Positions 30,148 through 51,516 of a stretch of DNA of 64,000 bases are shown here, in pieces. The stretch's first letter is position 1. Every line of letters starts with the position of its first letter. Both the position numbers and the translations under genes were made by a program. Origin of the DNA: Xestospongia muta (lineage: Eukaryota > Porifera > Demospongiae > Haplosclerida > Petrosiidae); NCBI GenBank assembly GCA_963693285.1, contig OY848922.1:2158923-2222922 (forward strand). The letters are read 5' to 3'. The notes under the pieces were generated by a model that was not told the DNA's origin, made no database searches, and worked only from the letters and a program-made list of their open reading frames with translations.

Positions 30148-33100
30148 TTACGATTCAATACTATCTATTGATCCTGATTTCTCTGGTCTATTGAGAGAGA
30201 GTGTAGCATCACGTTTCTTTTTCATCTTGATATCTATACGAATGAGGAAAAATGCCAAGACGAAAATGATGGAACTCAATACATAGAGACAAGGAAAAGT
30301 AAAAAAAATGGCCCATTTAGTTGCATTTCCTTTGTCTGTATTATGTTTAAAACCTTTCTCCACAGGAGGGACCAACACATTGAAGTTACCTCCGATGACA
30401 GTGATTATAAAGAGATAGATAGCAATCACTGAGGTACGTATCTTGGTGGGAGAGATATCAACCACAATAGCAGATAACACACCGACCCACATTTCTCCAA
30501 TAACATTTGATGGAATAAGAGTTAAGAAGCACCATGGCGCAGGTAAAAAGAGAGCTGCAGCAGCAAATGGAGCCGCCAACACCTTTAGTGATACAATGAG
30601 ATATAATTCAATGTAACCTCTTGTATTAAGGTTAGTTCTATATATATATATATATATATATTAGTTACTGGTGTACTAGTGTAGGGAGATTATAGGTTCT
30701 GTGTATAGTGGTAGGTGGGTGTAGAATCAAAGAGATCACAGGCTTAATAATAGACTAGTCTATAAGGTCAAAGGGAAGTTGGTCTCATTATAAAGGTTGC
30801 TTTAAAATATGATCTCTTTTGATGTGTGAGATAGATCATTCCCGTTAAAGGTTACTTCCATGTCATGTGAATGTAGTTATCATAGTTGACAATGCTACAA
30901 AGAATACCACATATGGTCATCACTCATGAGGTAAGCTATTAGTCTCAAGGTAACCTACTGATATGTCTGAAAGAATGGTCCAGTTTGAGCCAGACATTAG
31001 GCTATTGGTACATGCTAGTAATTTGAATCAAAGAAATAGAAATTTAGTTTGTTATTGTATAAAAAATGTTAAATAAATTCTGCAATTGGGAATTTCAGTT
31101 CTGTAATTGGGAATTTTCATGCTAAATACTATAGTCTATCATATAAGTCTGCCTTGAGGATACTATGAAAAAAGGAGACAGAAGTATCCATCATAAAAAG
31201 AGTTACACCTTAATGTCAAGCCATCATTATAAATGTATTATAATAACACTTTTACCTGACTAATAATGAGAACCCAAATACGAGCGGAAGTTCCTCGGTT
31301 CTTAACTAACAGATCTGATATCAGTCCTCCAACAACAGCTCCAATTGATCCAGCAACCAGCGGGATTACAGACATGTAAGCAGCAATGACCTCGTCTGTG
31401 TACTTCAGAGAGAAAAATGGCTGTGTATTATAAGCCCAAACGTATCCTCCAGCATTACGAATACCACCTCCAATGCACAGCACAAACATACCAGGCATTA
31501 AAAAAGTTTTTGTAATAAGTTTTATTTTCTCCCAAAATTCTTTTAATTGAATAGTTACTGTATTTTCTTTCTCTTCACGTTGCAAGCCGTCTTTATGATC
31601 ATTCGCTTGTTCTCGCTTGGGTTCTTTGATAGTAATCAATACAAATGGTGTCAGTGCTACGCCCAGTAATCCACTGATAAAGAATACCCAACGCCAATTA
31701 AGGGCAATATTGATTTCATTGCCGAGAGCATAAGCTAAACTATAGCCAGTGTATATACCCCAGTAATAGATACCCAGAGCAGTACCACGGAGCTCCTGTA
31801 TAGAAAAAATATTGAAGGGAGTTGATATCAATTACTTTATACAACCAAAAAAGAAATTACGTGATTTTACTATTACCAGTAAAGTAGAAAGAAGGCATTA
31901 CATGAGCTAATTTTTGCTACACAGTTATTTACCTGAGGAAAATATGCTGCTATAATACTAACAGCAAAGGGACTGCAACCAGCAGCTCTGAAAAAATGTA
32001 ACTTTCAGTTTTAACACAACAAAACATGATAACAAGTACAACAAACAACAAAACACGACAACAAGTACAACAAACAACAAAACATGACAACAAGTACAAC
32101 AAACAACAAAACATGACAACAAGTACAACAAAACATACCACACCTACCCTATTGCTAGTAACATTCTGAACACTACCAACATCCAGTAACTTTGTGCAAA
32201 CCCAGTAACACCAGTGGCCACACTCCAAAACAATAAACTAAATCCTAACATTATTTTTCGATTAAATCGGTCAGCTAAGAACCCCATTAAAATCCCAGCA
32301 AGTGGATAGACATTATTGAAGACTGGACCAGCTAGTGTCTCGTACTTTATACCTGTGGCACCATCATGATCCCAAGCACAGATTGGAACAGAAATTGTTT
32401 CATTTTCTGTTTCAATATCATATTCATATTCTAAACATAATGATTGACTGTGTTTACTAAATAAAAGAGAAACAAAAAGTACATTACAGATAACTCTCCT
32501 TGAATCCATATTCCTATAAGTGCAACTTATGCATAACTCATAAGAGCACTTGTAGTCTATCCTGTAAATTGTGCATTATCTCATTCTACTTTTTTTCAAT
32601 TTCATTTTTTTGTGGCCAGGTGTATGGGAAAGTACATCTGAGGAAACTACTATAGATTAGTCTTGCTCTGCTGCAGACCAATCAGATTACAGAATGCATA
32701 TGAATATAACTAAATTCACACTAGGCAATTCACAAATCATTACTTTGTATTTAGAATTGCAGCTGTCACTGAGGCACTTATAAAACATTCAATAATGAAA
32801 GTAAGATTCTTTCCAAGTTATATTTTCACGAAGTCAAAATAAAAAACTACTACTACTTAGTTATCTGTGATGTAAAAAATAACGCCGCATCTCCCTTTGT
32901 GTAAGTCGTTATAATTAAAATTCCAGCGTACACACTTGATCCATAGCAATTTTCCCAATTTTTCCTGTACATCTGGCCACTCAAGACTAAATTTTACATT
33001 AACATTTGTATATCACAACACTCACATAGTAGAATTTTTGTTACATTCTACCATTAAGGTATCCACGTAGAACTTTCGTGACAGGTGATATTCCTTGATG

Positions 33101-33470
33101 ACTGATATATTAGGCATACAATCCAAATCTCCAAATCCGAGATCTTGACCAACATATTTAGCAGTAATAGAGATTGTATACCTGTCCAACTGGTTTAACA
33201 GGTATACAAAAAGCATGATGAGTAACACGTATAGCATGTAAGCACTTGCCTAAACAATCGAGAAAGATAACATAAGATTTAAAAGGGGGTGTTGTTTCAT
33301 CTCACTTGGCGGAGAAGTTTCCAAATTCCATAGCCTGGGATGCGTTCACGGTGCTCATATAACCAGTAAAAGCAAGGGTATTTTGAATACCAAGGCGTAG
33401 CATCGTTGACGCTAGATGCTTTTCTCCCTGAGCCTAAAAGAGGTGCCTTCTCTAAGTCTTCGTTGGCCAT
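30148..33470 (-). CDS. Major facilitator superfamily transporter, spinster-like
   Basis: Polytopic membrane transporter, 575 aa in six exons (5' to 3'): 33306-33470, 33026-33249, 32148-32456, 31933-31987, 31256-31795, 30148-30582; all in phase. Start is the ATG of MANEDLEKAPLL; the extra codons upstream begin at a GTG only. TM1 contains YLLNQLDRYTI, followed by a long Cys-containing, N-glycosylatable loop (about residues 80-165). MFS motif A is clear (GFLADRFNRKIML) after TM2, and the second half has its counterpart GGLISDLLVKNRG. The last segment ends with a basic/Ser-rich cytosolic tail. The NxLDRY element and overall shape resemble spinster-type carriers (lysosomal/sphingolipid family), but the substrate cannot be read from sequence. 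Intron 2 (32457-33025) and the intron 30583-31255 show no features. Convergent with CCDC180. Confidence 0.85.
32021..32135. repeat. 29-bp minisatellite filling MFS intron 3
   Basis: Four units at exactly 29-bp spacing (AAAACATGACAACAAGTACA plus ACAAACAAC) occupy nearly the whole intron 31988-32147. Confidence 0.9.
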
Positions 33471-33729
33471 AATTTTGATCAGCACTCAGCAGACTCTGCA
33501 CGGTTTACTAATTATGAGTAGTCTCATGACTAGCTAATAACGGGTTAAATATTCTTGAACGGAAACGACCTTTGGGCGTTTTCCATTTAATACCCACTAT
33601 TAGAGTTCAAAAGAGGAGGTTCCCCCATGAGACTACAGTTCAAGATAAAGTTAAAGAAGAACAATACTTCAGGATCTACACAAGCCAGTTATTACCAGAA
33701 TTACTACGACTAGACGCGAAGGCTTTTTT
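33471..33729. promoter_or_regulatory. Divergent promoter and 5' leader exon of the poly-Q gene
   Basis: The MFS gene starts at 33470 on the minus strand. On the plus strand, a likely 5' non-coding exon ends at 33729 (donor GTAAGT) and joins the acceptor TTTTAG at 35064, five bases before the ATG at 35070. The promoter for both genes would lie between 33471 and about 33620. Exon start is a guess. Confidence 0.45.
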
Positions 33730-35064
33730 GTAAGTGTTTCAAAAAGCTATGTTTAAACTATTTATTTAGTCAATGTTGCATCATTTAATGATAATTTTAA
33801 CAGATAGAAGCATATATTTTATTATGAGGTATATTGTAATCAAAGAAGTTTAGATATTCTTATCGAGTGTATGGTCCCTTCCTTCACTGGTATATTCTAT
33901 TGTGTTGTGATCCAATATCACCTAGATATCTTCTTGAAATGTGATGTCACGACATTGTCTTTACTAATCATTAGCATCAAATCTTTTTCTTCCCTTTGTT
34001 GTACTTAGCATTTTTCTATTCTCTAAAGCTTAGCAAACTTCAAGTAGAGCAGATTTAGGGTCAGTACAGCTGAGAAGGTTTAATAGCCACTATGACATCA
34101 CAATATGACCAGATTATGATAGTAATGATTTTAGACTATCCTTATATAAACTGTCATACAAGTCCTGAAAAGAGTTGACATAAACTGACTATACATACAT
34201 ATTACATCCAAAATATGATATATATACTGGTAACCTCACTTATAATGATATTCATTGACCACACCAATTTTGGCTTTAGGTAATTGTTATGAATTTGGAA
34301 AGTTGGTCAGTTAACTTTACTATTTTATGAATTTGTTAAGTTGTAATGTAAGAAGCTATGCAAATGTCCACTGTCTGATTCATCCTATCTTAATATTGAT
34401 ATTTTATCACTCCATCTTATTTCCTGTTGGACTCTCATTCTGAGATCATAATGACATTATGTCACATTTAGTGTGTTTCCTCCTGGTAGTGACAGGTAGA
34501 TGCATATGACTGGACAATGATGTCATTGGTAATAGTTCTGGATGTGTAAATTCATGTAATAACTGTTACTTATAAGGATTAGACATGTGTGGTTACCTTC
34601 AATAGTAAGCTAGGCTATAGTGAACATCAGTACTTATCACAATGATATAGGATAGCTACCATTAGTAAGCTCTAGACTAGTAAACATCAGTACTTACTTA
34701 CCATAGTGACCTAGGACAGCTACAATTAGTAAGCTCTAAACTAGTGAACATCAGTACTTACTTTAGGACTTAGAATAGTGGATATTAGTACATACACGTG
34801 ATGTACCACACAGTGACTTCCTAAGCCACAGACAGGTAGACTTACTTAAAGCACATCTTAAAATATTATAATTCATACATGAAAGGGGTAGTCTTATTAG
34901 CTTTACCTTTTTGTTTATATTTCCTATTCTTCAATTCCAAAGTATTACCATATATGGTAATATTAGTGTTAACATTATTATACTAAAACATCAAAGAACT
35001 TCTATATTGTAGTACCTTCAAAGACAAGGCTAATTTGAACTCTAACCTCATCTAATTCTTTTAG
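33730..35064 (+). other. Putative 5'UTR intron of the poly-Q gene
   Basis: GTAAGT at 33730 and TTTTAG at 35064 frame a 1.3-kb non-coding stretch. It contains one array of the 60-bp family (34597-34790) and otherwise nothing recognisable. Confidence 0.45.
34597..34790. repeat. 60-bp splice-like minisatellite, array 2
   Basis: About 3.3 degenerate units, with the same orientation as array 1: donor-like GTAAGT on the minus strand, antisense to the surrounding poly-Q gene. One unit has an extra CTTA duplication. Confidence 0.82.
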
Positions 35065-35069
35065 GTATT

Positions 35070-36366
35070 ATGGCAGCTTGTGAGGGACCTAACATAGTTG
35101 AGGAAACAGATGAGGTGTGTTCCCCTCTCCCCCGAGCTCCTCCTCCAAGTCCTGAATGTCCCTCACACAATGTAGACATAACTCAATTTGACTTCAATGC
35201 GTTATTATTTTCCAATAATAGACCTCGCTCTCACGGACCCAGTCCCGTGTCAAGTCGAGGGGATTCAGAACCTGCTTCTCCTAGTTGGAACCACTCCCCA
35301 TTTTTTTATCCTTCTCCTGATCATCCTCAAGCCACACCCTCTGACCCCTCCTCCTCTTCTCCTTCATCTTCCATAACCATACCTGTTATTCCTCATACTC
35401 TCCTTACTGATTTTGTCCATCCTCCTAATGACTCCAGTAGCCATCCTCATCTCTTTAGTGGATCACTTCCTGTGAATGGAGAAATGCAACGTTGTCAAAT
35501 TCTAATGCAACAACAGAACCAGCTGTACTCAGCATTTCAAAACCACACCCCTCATTTAGGTAACGTGGACTCAAGTCATCATGATCTTGATGAGAATGGT
35601 GAAAGGAAGCGTAAAATTTCCCTTAAGAGACATCATGAAGAAGCTGAACAGTCATGGCATAGCAGTAGTGTTGATCCATCGTGGCTACAACATGATATCA
35701 TAAAGAAGAAAGCCTGTCACGAAGAAAGAGAGAGAGAAAGTCGTCATTTTAGACGGAGTCCTTCACCTCAACAAGTTCGTAGTAGAGCAAAGACTTTTAG
35801 TGGAGCCTATCCCTCATCACTGAGCCAAAATCCTTTATTATCAGACTTTAATCGCATGTCTTTAGCAGCCAGTTTGAAACAGAAGTGTTCACAGGCTGCT
35901 ATCCCTCAAACTGCAGTATCTTTTCCTGTCGCTCAAAGTGATCCTTGTCAAATGACCAACTACATGGATCTCCCTATCAACTATAGTCAAAACTGTACAT
36001 CATTTGGTGGTCACATGACCAATCATGTGACTCAAACAATTGGATTTGTCATGGAGAATGAGAATACAACCACAGATGATCAAATGGACATTGGAGACAT
36101 GGAGACCAACCACTCTAATACAACTATTTCAATCACAAAAGCAGACTCAATAGATTATAGTAATCCAATGGACTATTCCTACTTGGGACACCAAAACCAC
36201 ACCCACAACCCCTCATCACCCAATAACACTTTCTCCTTCAATTTGGACTCAATATCACCTTCACATCATCATCTTCACCCTCACATCAACAGAAGTGTGA
36301 ATATGGGTGGAGTTTTGAACTCTTTTCATGAAGTACCTTTAACTGTTACACTATCATCACAACAGC

Positions 36367-36410
<44 letters not shown>

Positions 36411-36443
36411 ACTGATTCATGTAGTTTCTCGAGATCTTTATAG
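35070..36443 (+). CDS. Unrecognised low-complexity nuclear-type protein with C-terminal poly-Q
   Basis: 457-aa single coding exon; I do not recognise the family. The start is the ATG five bases after a good acceptor. It is rich in Ser, Pro, His, Asn and Gln: an N-terminal Pro-rich acidic segment (PLPRAPPPSPECP), a short hydrophobic-acidic patch (VDITQFDFNALLFSNN) that could be an activation motif, a basic cluster (GERKRKISLKRHHEE) and HFRRSPSPQQVRSRAKTFSG that look like a nuclear localisation signal and phosphorylation sites, and a near C-terminal run of about 18 Gln. The composition suggests a transcriptional co-regulator, but that is inference. No enzymatic domain, signal peptide or membrane segment. 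Convergent with PKN. Confidence 0.75.
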
Positions 36444-37647
36444 TTGTAAGTCTTATCACTTTAGAATGTATTATTTCAATTTATCTTACACATTACATTA
36501 CCTGAGACAGAAGTACCTCCTGTCAATTCAGATACTGGTATTTTGAATTTGATGCAGGAAAGTATTGAAATCTCTGTGTATCCAACAAAACATAATTAAA
36601 ATAATATAAAAAACAAATTCTATATCATTAAAATGCAATAACAATTATAAAAAATCCATTCTTCCCTCCACATGTAGTATCATGAGTATTTTATTTCTAA
36701 TGTTTGTTTTATTATCATTATTATTATTATTATTATCAAACAAATCTCTCTATCAATAACAAAACAACTGTTTGTATTATTACAACTGAAATTTCAATAA
36801 TAAAATTAAAAAACCCCTTAAACAAATCATTTGTATGTGTCTCGCTACATTAACTTAATTAATTGTTCTGATTAGAGGGGCTGTCCTCTGTAAAACCTTA
36901 ATGGTACATAACATTATATGAAAGGACATTAATCAATGTCTTTATAATAATATATACATCCAGTTCACGTGTAATATAACATTACAATAAGAATATATTC
37001 TTTTATAATATTATTTGTTTGTTGTTACTTCTAATGATAAAATGTACACAACCTTTTCCCAAGAATTATATATATCAATCTTCCCTCTTATGTAATAGTT
37101 GGCTAGTGTTGTTGTTGACATAATCTTTATTCATAACACAATACTTTTCTAATACAATAATGATGGTACTAATGAATGTATACAAATCAAAGCAAAAAAA
37201 TACAATAAAACAACTTAAGTTTACATGTAAACACATGTTTTCATGTATTTGACACAAAGAAATACAACAGAAAAACAAATTATTCTTTATAATTAAAATT
37301 AACTAATATAATTGCATATTATATTAAATATTATAATTAACAATACATAAAAATAGTTTCCATATATAATTTTACACATCTTTGAACATTTAGGATCTAC
37401 AAACAATACTATTAGTATATGTATAGAGGGAGTTCCATTACACATACTAAGTTAAGCTCTAAGTTAAGCTCATGTATTTTAAAGAAAATGAAATGAGAAT
37501 GGCTAATGACATGAAAAAAGGGAGCAAAAAGTGTTTTTCTTTTGCCGAGACAAAATGAATGAGGCAACATTTGATGAGAAAATGTGTATGACAAAATGCT
37601 AAGTCAGCATCATTATTATACAGAGGTGATCAAAGGTGAGGAGAACT
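36444..37647. other. Intergenic region between convergent poly-Q gene and PKN
   Basis: Very AT-rich, with short (TTA)n runs near 36720. Contains the 3'UTRs of both genes; no further gene seen. Confidence 0.6.
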
Positions 37648-46191
<8,544 letters not shown>

Positions 46192-46469
46192 GATGTACCT
46201 GGTAAGTTAGCACACAGTCCAGAAGACTGGGGGAAAAATTATTTATGTCCAAAAGTAATTGAATATTGAAACTAACCATTAAAATCAACAAACAGTGGAG
46301 AATACCAACAGTCTTCCTCTCAAGTAGTTTATCTAGTGAATGACTTGTTGTGTAAACTGAGGAAGTACCTAAAGGATGAAAGAAGGAAATGTTAAGGGTT
46401 TAATGGAACAAATATTATTTGAATGTAAGCAATTTGGACTGGATACAAGCACACATATGACACGAGATA

Positions 46470-46682
46470 CTAAAGATAGCTACCATTAGTAAGTTCTAGA
46501 CTAGTGAACATCAATACTTACCACAGTGACTTAGGATAGCTACCATTAGTAAACTCTAGACTAGTGAACATCAGTACTTACCACAGTGACTTAGGATAGC
46601 TACCATTAGTAAACTCTAGACTAGTGAACATCAGTACTTACCACAGTGACTCAGCCAATATCACTCAGGATAGCTACCATTA
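46470..46682. repeat. 60-bp splice-like minisatellite, array 5
   Basis: About 3.5 units, donor-like GTAAGT on the minus strand, sense to the PKN leader. Confidence 0.92.
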
Positions 46683-47807
46683 TACAAATGTTCTTTTATT
46701 AAATTGTTAAGATCTAGTTCTGACTTAAAGAACACATAAATATGCTCTAAAGTACACAATAGTATTACATAGTACTACTACCACAACTTCACACACTAAC
46801 TCAATTATAAATATTCCCTATAACTCAAAGAGGGAGTGAGATCAAAAAAAAAATTGTGACTAATCAAGTCACGGTATTAACTTAAGAGATACTGCATGTA
46901 GGTTTGGTAAGTTATGGTGAGGGCATTACAAGTAATCTAATAAAATGACATTAATAAAATGTGGAGGATGACACTACAGTTTCTGTTACAGGATTTCAAT
47001 CACAAATTTCACAATGTACAGTTAAGTGTCTAGTTATGCTAGTTGCTTAGTTACATAATACATGTGATGTCATTCTTACATCATTTACTTGAGGAATGTG
47101 AACCAATGCCTTAATTAGCACCTATTATATGTACATGTAGTTTATGATATATTGGATATAAATACAAACAGAGTTGTGGGTAATCATGACATTGTTAGGT
47201 TTCTAGAAGTGCAATATTCAAGTGAAAGACAAGAAGTTTAAGTTCTTCAATTTATTAGCTAGGTCTCTGAAAAATTTACATTAGTAACTATTGTACAATG
47301 TTAATAGTGTGTGATATCACTAATTAATGGGATGAGACAGAGAGAGAGAGAGGGGGGGAGGGAGAGAGAGAGAGAGAGGGGTGAGAGAGAGAGATGATAA
47401 AGGAAGAGAAGGAACAACATATTACTAACAACAGTTCAATTTCATAAACACATTTTATTGTTTAGACAATTAATGTCAAAATAAGGAAACTATATAATAA
47501 TATTTAAATACAACTAAACTATGACCTGATATAAAGTAGGTATACCAAATACATGCATTGATATACTGCACTATAATGTTCTGGGAATAGATGTTGCTAC
47601 ATTCGTATCCTTGAGTGAGATCATCATTAGTCAACTCTATTATTATAGTATGTGGGGGCCAGTGGTTTGGCTAACTTACTAATTCATGCAAACAGAGTTA
47701 ATTGAGCTTTGAAGAGGGTTAACTGTAGAAACCACTAGTTAAACTGTCTGCTTAGTTGGGTCTTCTGCTGACTGAAGCTATCGTATATCTAAACTAATGT
47801 GGTTGAA

Positions 47808-48383
47808 CATAGTCAACATCAGTACTTACCACAGTGATCTGGGATAGCTACCATTAGTAAGCTCTAGACTAGTGAACATCAGTACTTACCACGGTGGTGA
47901 CCTGGGATAGCTACCATTAGTAAGCTCTAGACTAGTGAACATCAGTACTTACCACGGTGACCTAGGATAGCTACCATTAGTAAGCTCTAGACTAGTAAAC
48001 ATCAGTACTTACCACAGTGACATAGGATAGCTACCATTAGTAAGTTCTAGACTAGTGAACATCAATATTTACCACAGTGACCTAGGATAGCTACCATTAG
48101 TAAGTTCTAGACTAGTGAACATCAGTACTTACCACAGTGACCTAGGATAGCTACCATTAGTAAGCTCTAGACTAGTAAACATCAGTACTTACCACAATGA
48201 CATAGGATAACTACCATTAGTAAGCTCTAGACTAGTGAACATCAGTACTTACCACAGTGACCTAGGATAGCTACCATTAGTAAGCTCTAAACTAGTGAAC
48301 ATCGGTACTTACCAGTGACATAGGATAGTTACCATTAGTAAGCTCTAGACTAGTTCAGTGACCTAAGATAATTACTATTAATA
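47808..48383. repeat. 60-bp splice-like minisatellite, array 6
   Basis: About 9.5 units, some nearly identical; one has a GGTGGT insertion. Donor-like GTAAGT on the minus strand, sense to the PKN leader. Confidence 0.93.
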
Positions 48384-49240
48384 TTCTTGTGATATTAACA
48401 CTTCCTGCAATAACCTACGACCCTAGTGACAGTCACATGAAACTTCAATAGTAATTCATATTACATTGCATCCCATCAAAAGAGGAACAGACATAATTGA
48501 ACTAATGAACTAGTAATTACTTAACCAAGTTGTCTGTCTTGGCAAGTGGTACATGTCACTTCCTAATTCCATATCTATTCTCTCATTACACACAAATCTA
48601 ATCATGAGACATCTCTCTTCTTGAAGGTACATTTCACAGGAACTAATCTACACTGTACATACATTAACACATTTCATAGTATAAATATCTTATATTATAG
48701 GTTATAGTAGGTATCAATGTTCATTCAGTAGTTTATAGTGAGTACAAAGTTTATACTATATCTTAAGTGTAGCCATTGAAATGCCTATTACAGAGCACTA
48801 CCAGACAATATCATAGCACTGATAAACAGTACATCCTTTACGACAGAGCTCTATCAATATTATTAAGCTTACATGGTCATCCTTGTAATAACTCACTAAT
48901 CACACATGCTACATGAAAAGTAGAACAAGCCTCTTTACCACAATGGCATCACTTGTTTCAAATAAAACGCTCACCAATGTCTATGTGATGACAGTTGTTT
49001 CACAGCTGAATGTTCTATATCATGCTCTAGTCAAACAGTAGTACTCTAAAAGCAAGTTCACACCTATTAGTGTAAGTGATGTGGCATTTGGAATGAGAGG
49101 AATGTTAGCAAAAAGATTTAATAATAATTGTACGCAACAGTTACACTCAACATATAAGCTGACAATAGACAGTAGGGCATGTACTATATAATCCAACAGC
49201 TGATTTGGCTAGAGGCAGTTGTACTGCTAATGTTGATAGC

Positions 49241-49311
49241 AATGAACATCAGTACTTATCACAGTGACGTAGAATAGCTACCATTAGTAAGCTCTAGACT
49301 AGTGAACATAC
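49241..49311. repeat. 60-bp splice-like element, single copy (array 7)
   Basis: One complete unit plus a few bases in the same orientation as arrays 5 and 6. Shows that the family also disperses as a monomer. Confidence 0.85.
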
Positions 49312-51516
49312 ATAAAGATGCTAACATCACTAAGACGCTAACATTACTATTACAATAGCTAATAAGCGAGAGCTTTAATAATAAGTTTACATTACCAAAC
49401 CAGACATAAAATGATGATCCTGTTTACTATACTAACTACTACAAGAGACCATGTAGTCTTCCTGCGTGAATTATGAGTTGTCCCATTTGTACATTTGTAC
49501 ATTAATCCTCAAGTTCACCCACATAGAAATTAGTCTAGTGTTAACCAGTAATAATCCATTAACAAATGAATTAATGGAAAGTACCTAAACACACTTAGTC
49601 ATCAAATAGCTTATCACTGACGATTGAATTACAAAGCATCCAGTTATCAATAGCATTAACAGTATTGACTACAATCACATGGAATGTTAATAGGACTGCT
49701 TATCAGTGCCTGATATACTAGTATTAATAAAGATAGTCAGCATAGTGAACGTATCAGTAATATAGTATTAAGTAACTCAATGTTACTCATAACCACACAT
49801 CAAATATCGTACTATTACATTACAAAGAGACTGAGTAAAGTAGTAATTATATGTGTAGTGACTATCATTAGCAACAGTATTCATTATTTTGAGTATTTCT
49901 GACAACTTAACAATCACAAACATTCCTTTTAATAATTATATTACAAGCGTCTTTAAAATTGGACTTTATGAAAGGGAAGGAGGGAGATATAAATTTATTT
50001 TACAAAATTCAGATATTATATATTACCAAAGGCATGTTTATTCTCTAGGTGATATAAACATGGTGATATAATGTTCACTTGTCACGTCATCCCACTTAGT
50101 ATAGCAGCTTAAATAGAGCTATTTGAACAAGAAGCTCCACCCTCAACTAGACAATGCATGCTAATAATAATATAGCTACTTAACACACACACACACATAT
50201 AAAAGCTGTAGGTATTCCTATATATTAGTGAAGAGTTATAAAGCTCGTATACTTTGTACAACAACCCCTAGAAACGATATAATACAATTATATCTTCATT
50301 TATAGGGCTTTTTACAAATGGATATTTTGTTGATAAAGATGTGTCTAGGCAAAAGAACAAAGAAGTGTGCCAGTTGGTACAGTAACAGGCACAATGATCC
50401 CCAGTCATAATATATTCTAATACACCCAACTACCTGTTTTGTGTGTATGTCTTCAAGGAATGACCTTATTGCCTGATGACAAATCTGCTATATGAAACAC
50501 ACAGCTATTTAAGGCGATATTTAAGGACCTGTATTGTTATTATAAATAACAAGTTGGTATTTATAAATTGTGTCATAACAAAAGAGAGCATTGATATTAC
50601 ATAAAAATACACAATAACTTCTTATTTGGTTGTTTACCTCTTCGTCTATTCATCCATTCATCTGACTGTGCTTACCCTTATAACAGTCCATCCATCAATT
50701 TATCTGTACAATCATTGATCGATCCATTTGTCCATCCATCCATCCATCCAATTTAATAAAGTTTATCATATAACTACTGTTCATACTAACTACATGGACA
50801 CATTATCAGTTCTGGGACTTAGTAGGCACAATATTGTTGACAATCTCTGCAACAACTACTCCCACTGTAATATCAATGTAATAAACCAATCTCAAACTAA
50901 GTATACATATTCTATAGCAACAAAACTATCTCCATATTTAGACACAGCAGATATAATACTGATAGTACTATAGTATGCATTCTACATCATTACACCTATT
51001 TAGCCTCTTAGCACATTTTGGGAGAGTCAACTCAGACAAAGTACCAACATTAGAAAGACAAGATAGTACTATAGACTCCAATGACGTCTCTATACACAGA
51101 GACATGGATAGCAGCTGCTATCAGTCGCCAAATTTCAAAATAACAAATAAATTCAACTCACCAATATTAGAATGAGTCTTGAGTAAGAGAAATTTTGATA
51201 GTAAACACGAATCCTACACGGTCTAAATTCGAACAGCTATCACGTTAAGTCTGAGCAAGCCTTTCTTCTAGTGAAAGTAATGAATAGCGATACTCCGGAC
51301 GAAAGTTGGGGGGTTTCTGGCTGACGCGTCCCGCACCAGTTCTTGTCTTTTTTGTGATGACCGTATACATGCAAACCTAATTAAACGAAATATAACTCAA
51401 TTATAGATAAATTGGAAGATAAATTACAATGAATAAATTATGCTTATTGCAAATCAAACAGATAAATAAGTGATATAAATGGTTAATATGCGGTAATTAA
51501 ATTATATGAATTATTC

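Larger units (their letters stand above)
46192..51300 (-). other. 5' leader region of PKN (non-coding exons and large intron)
   Basis: No coding exon is supported here. On the minus strand, plausible non-coding exons are 46192 to about 46228 (acceptor TTTTTCCCCCAG), 46277-46365 (acceptor CATCCTTTAG, donor GTTAGT) and a first exon ending at 51162 (donor GTGAGT). The locally GC-richer patch at about 51270-51340 (CTCCGGACGAAAG, GACGCGTCCCGC) is the best promoter candidate, 200 bp after the HMCES stop. The intervening 4.8 kb is AT-rich and holds three arrays of the 60-bp family, a GA-rich tract (47336-47395) and a short CATC run near 50735. Confidence 0.4.

Noticed and set aside
50975..51175. 66-codon plus-strand frame upstream of HMCES
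   Set aside because: Overlaps the predicted PKN leader exon on the other strand, no similarity, no splice continuation found.
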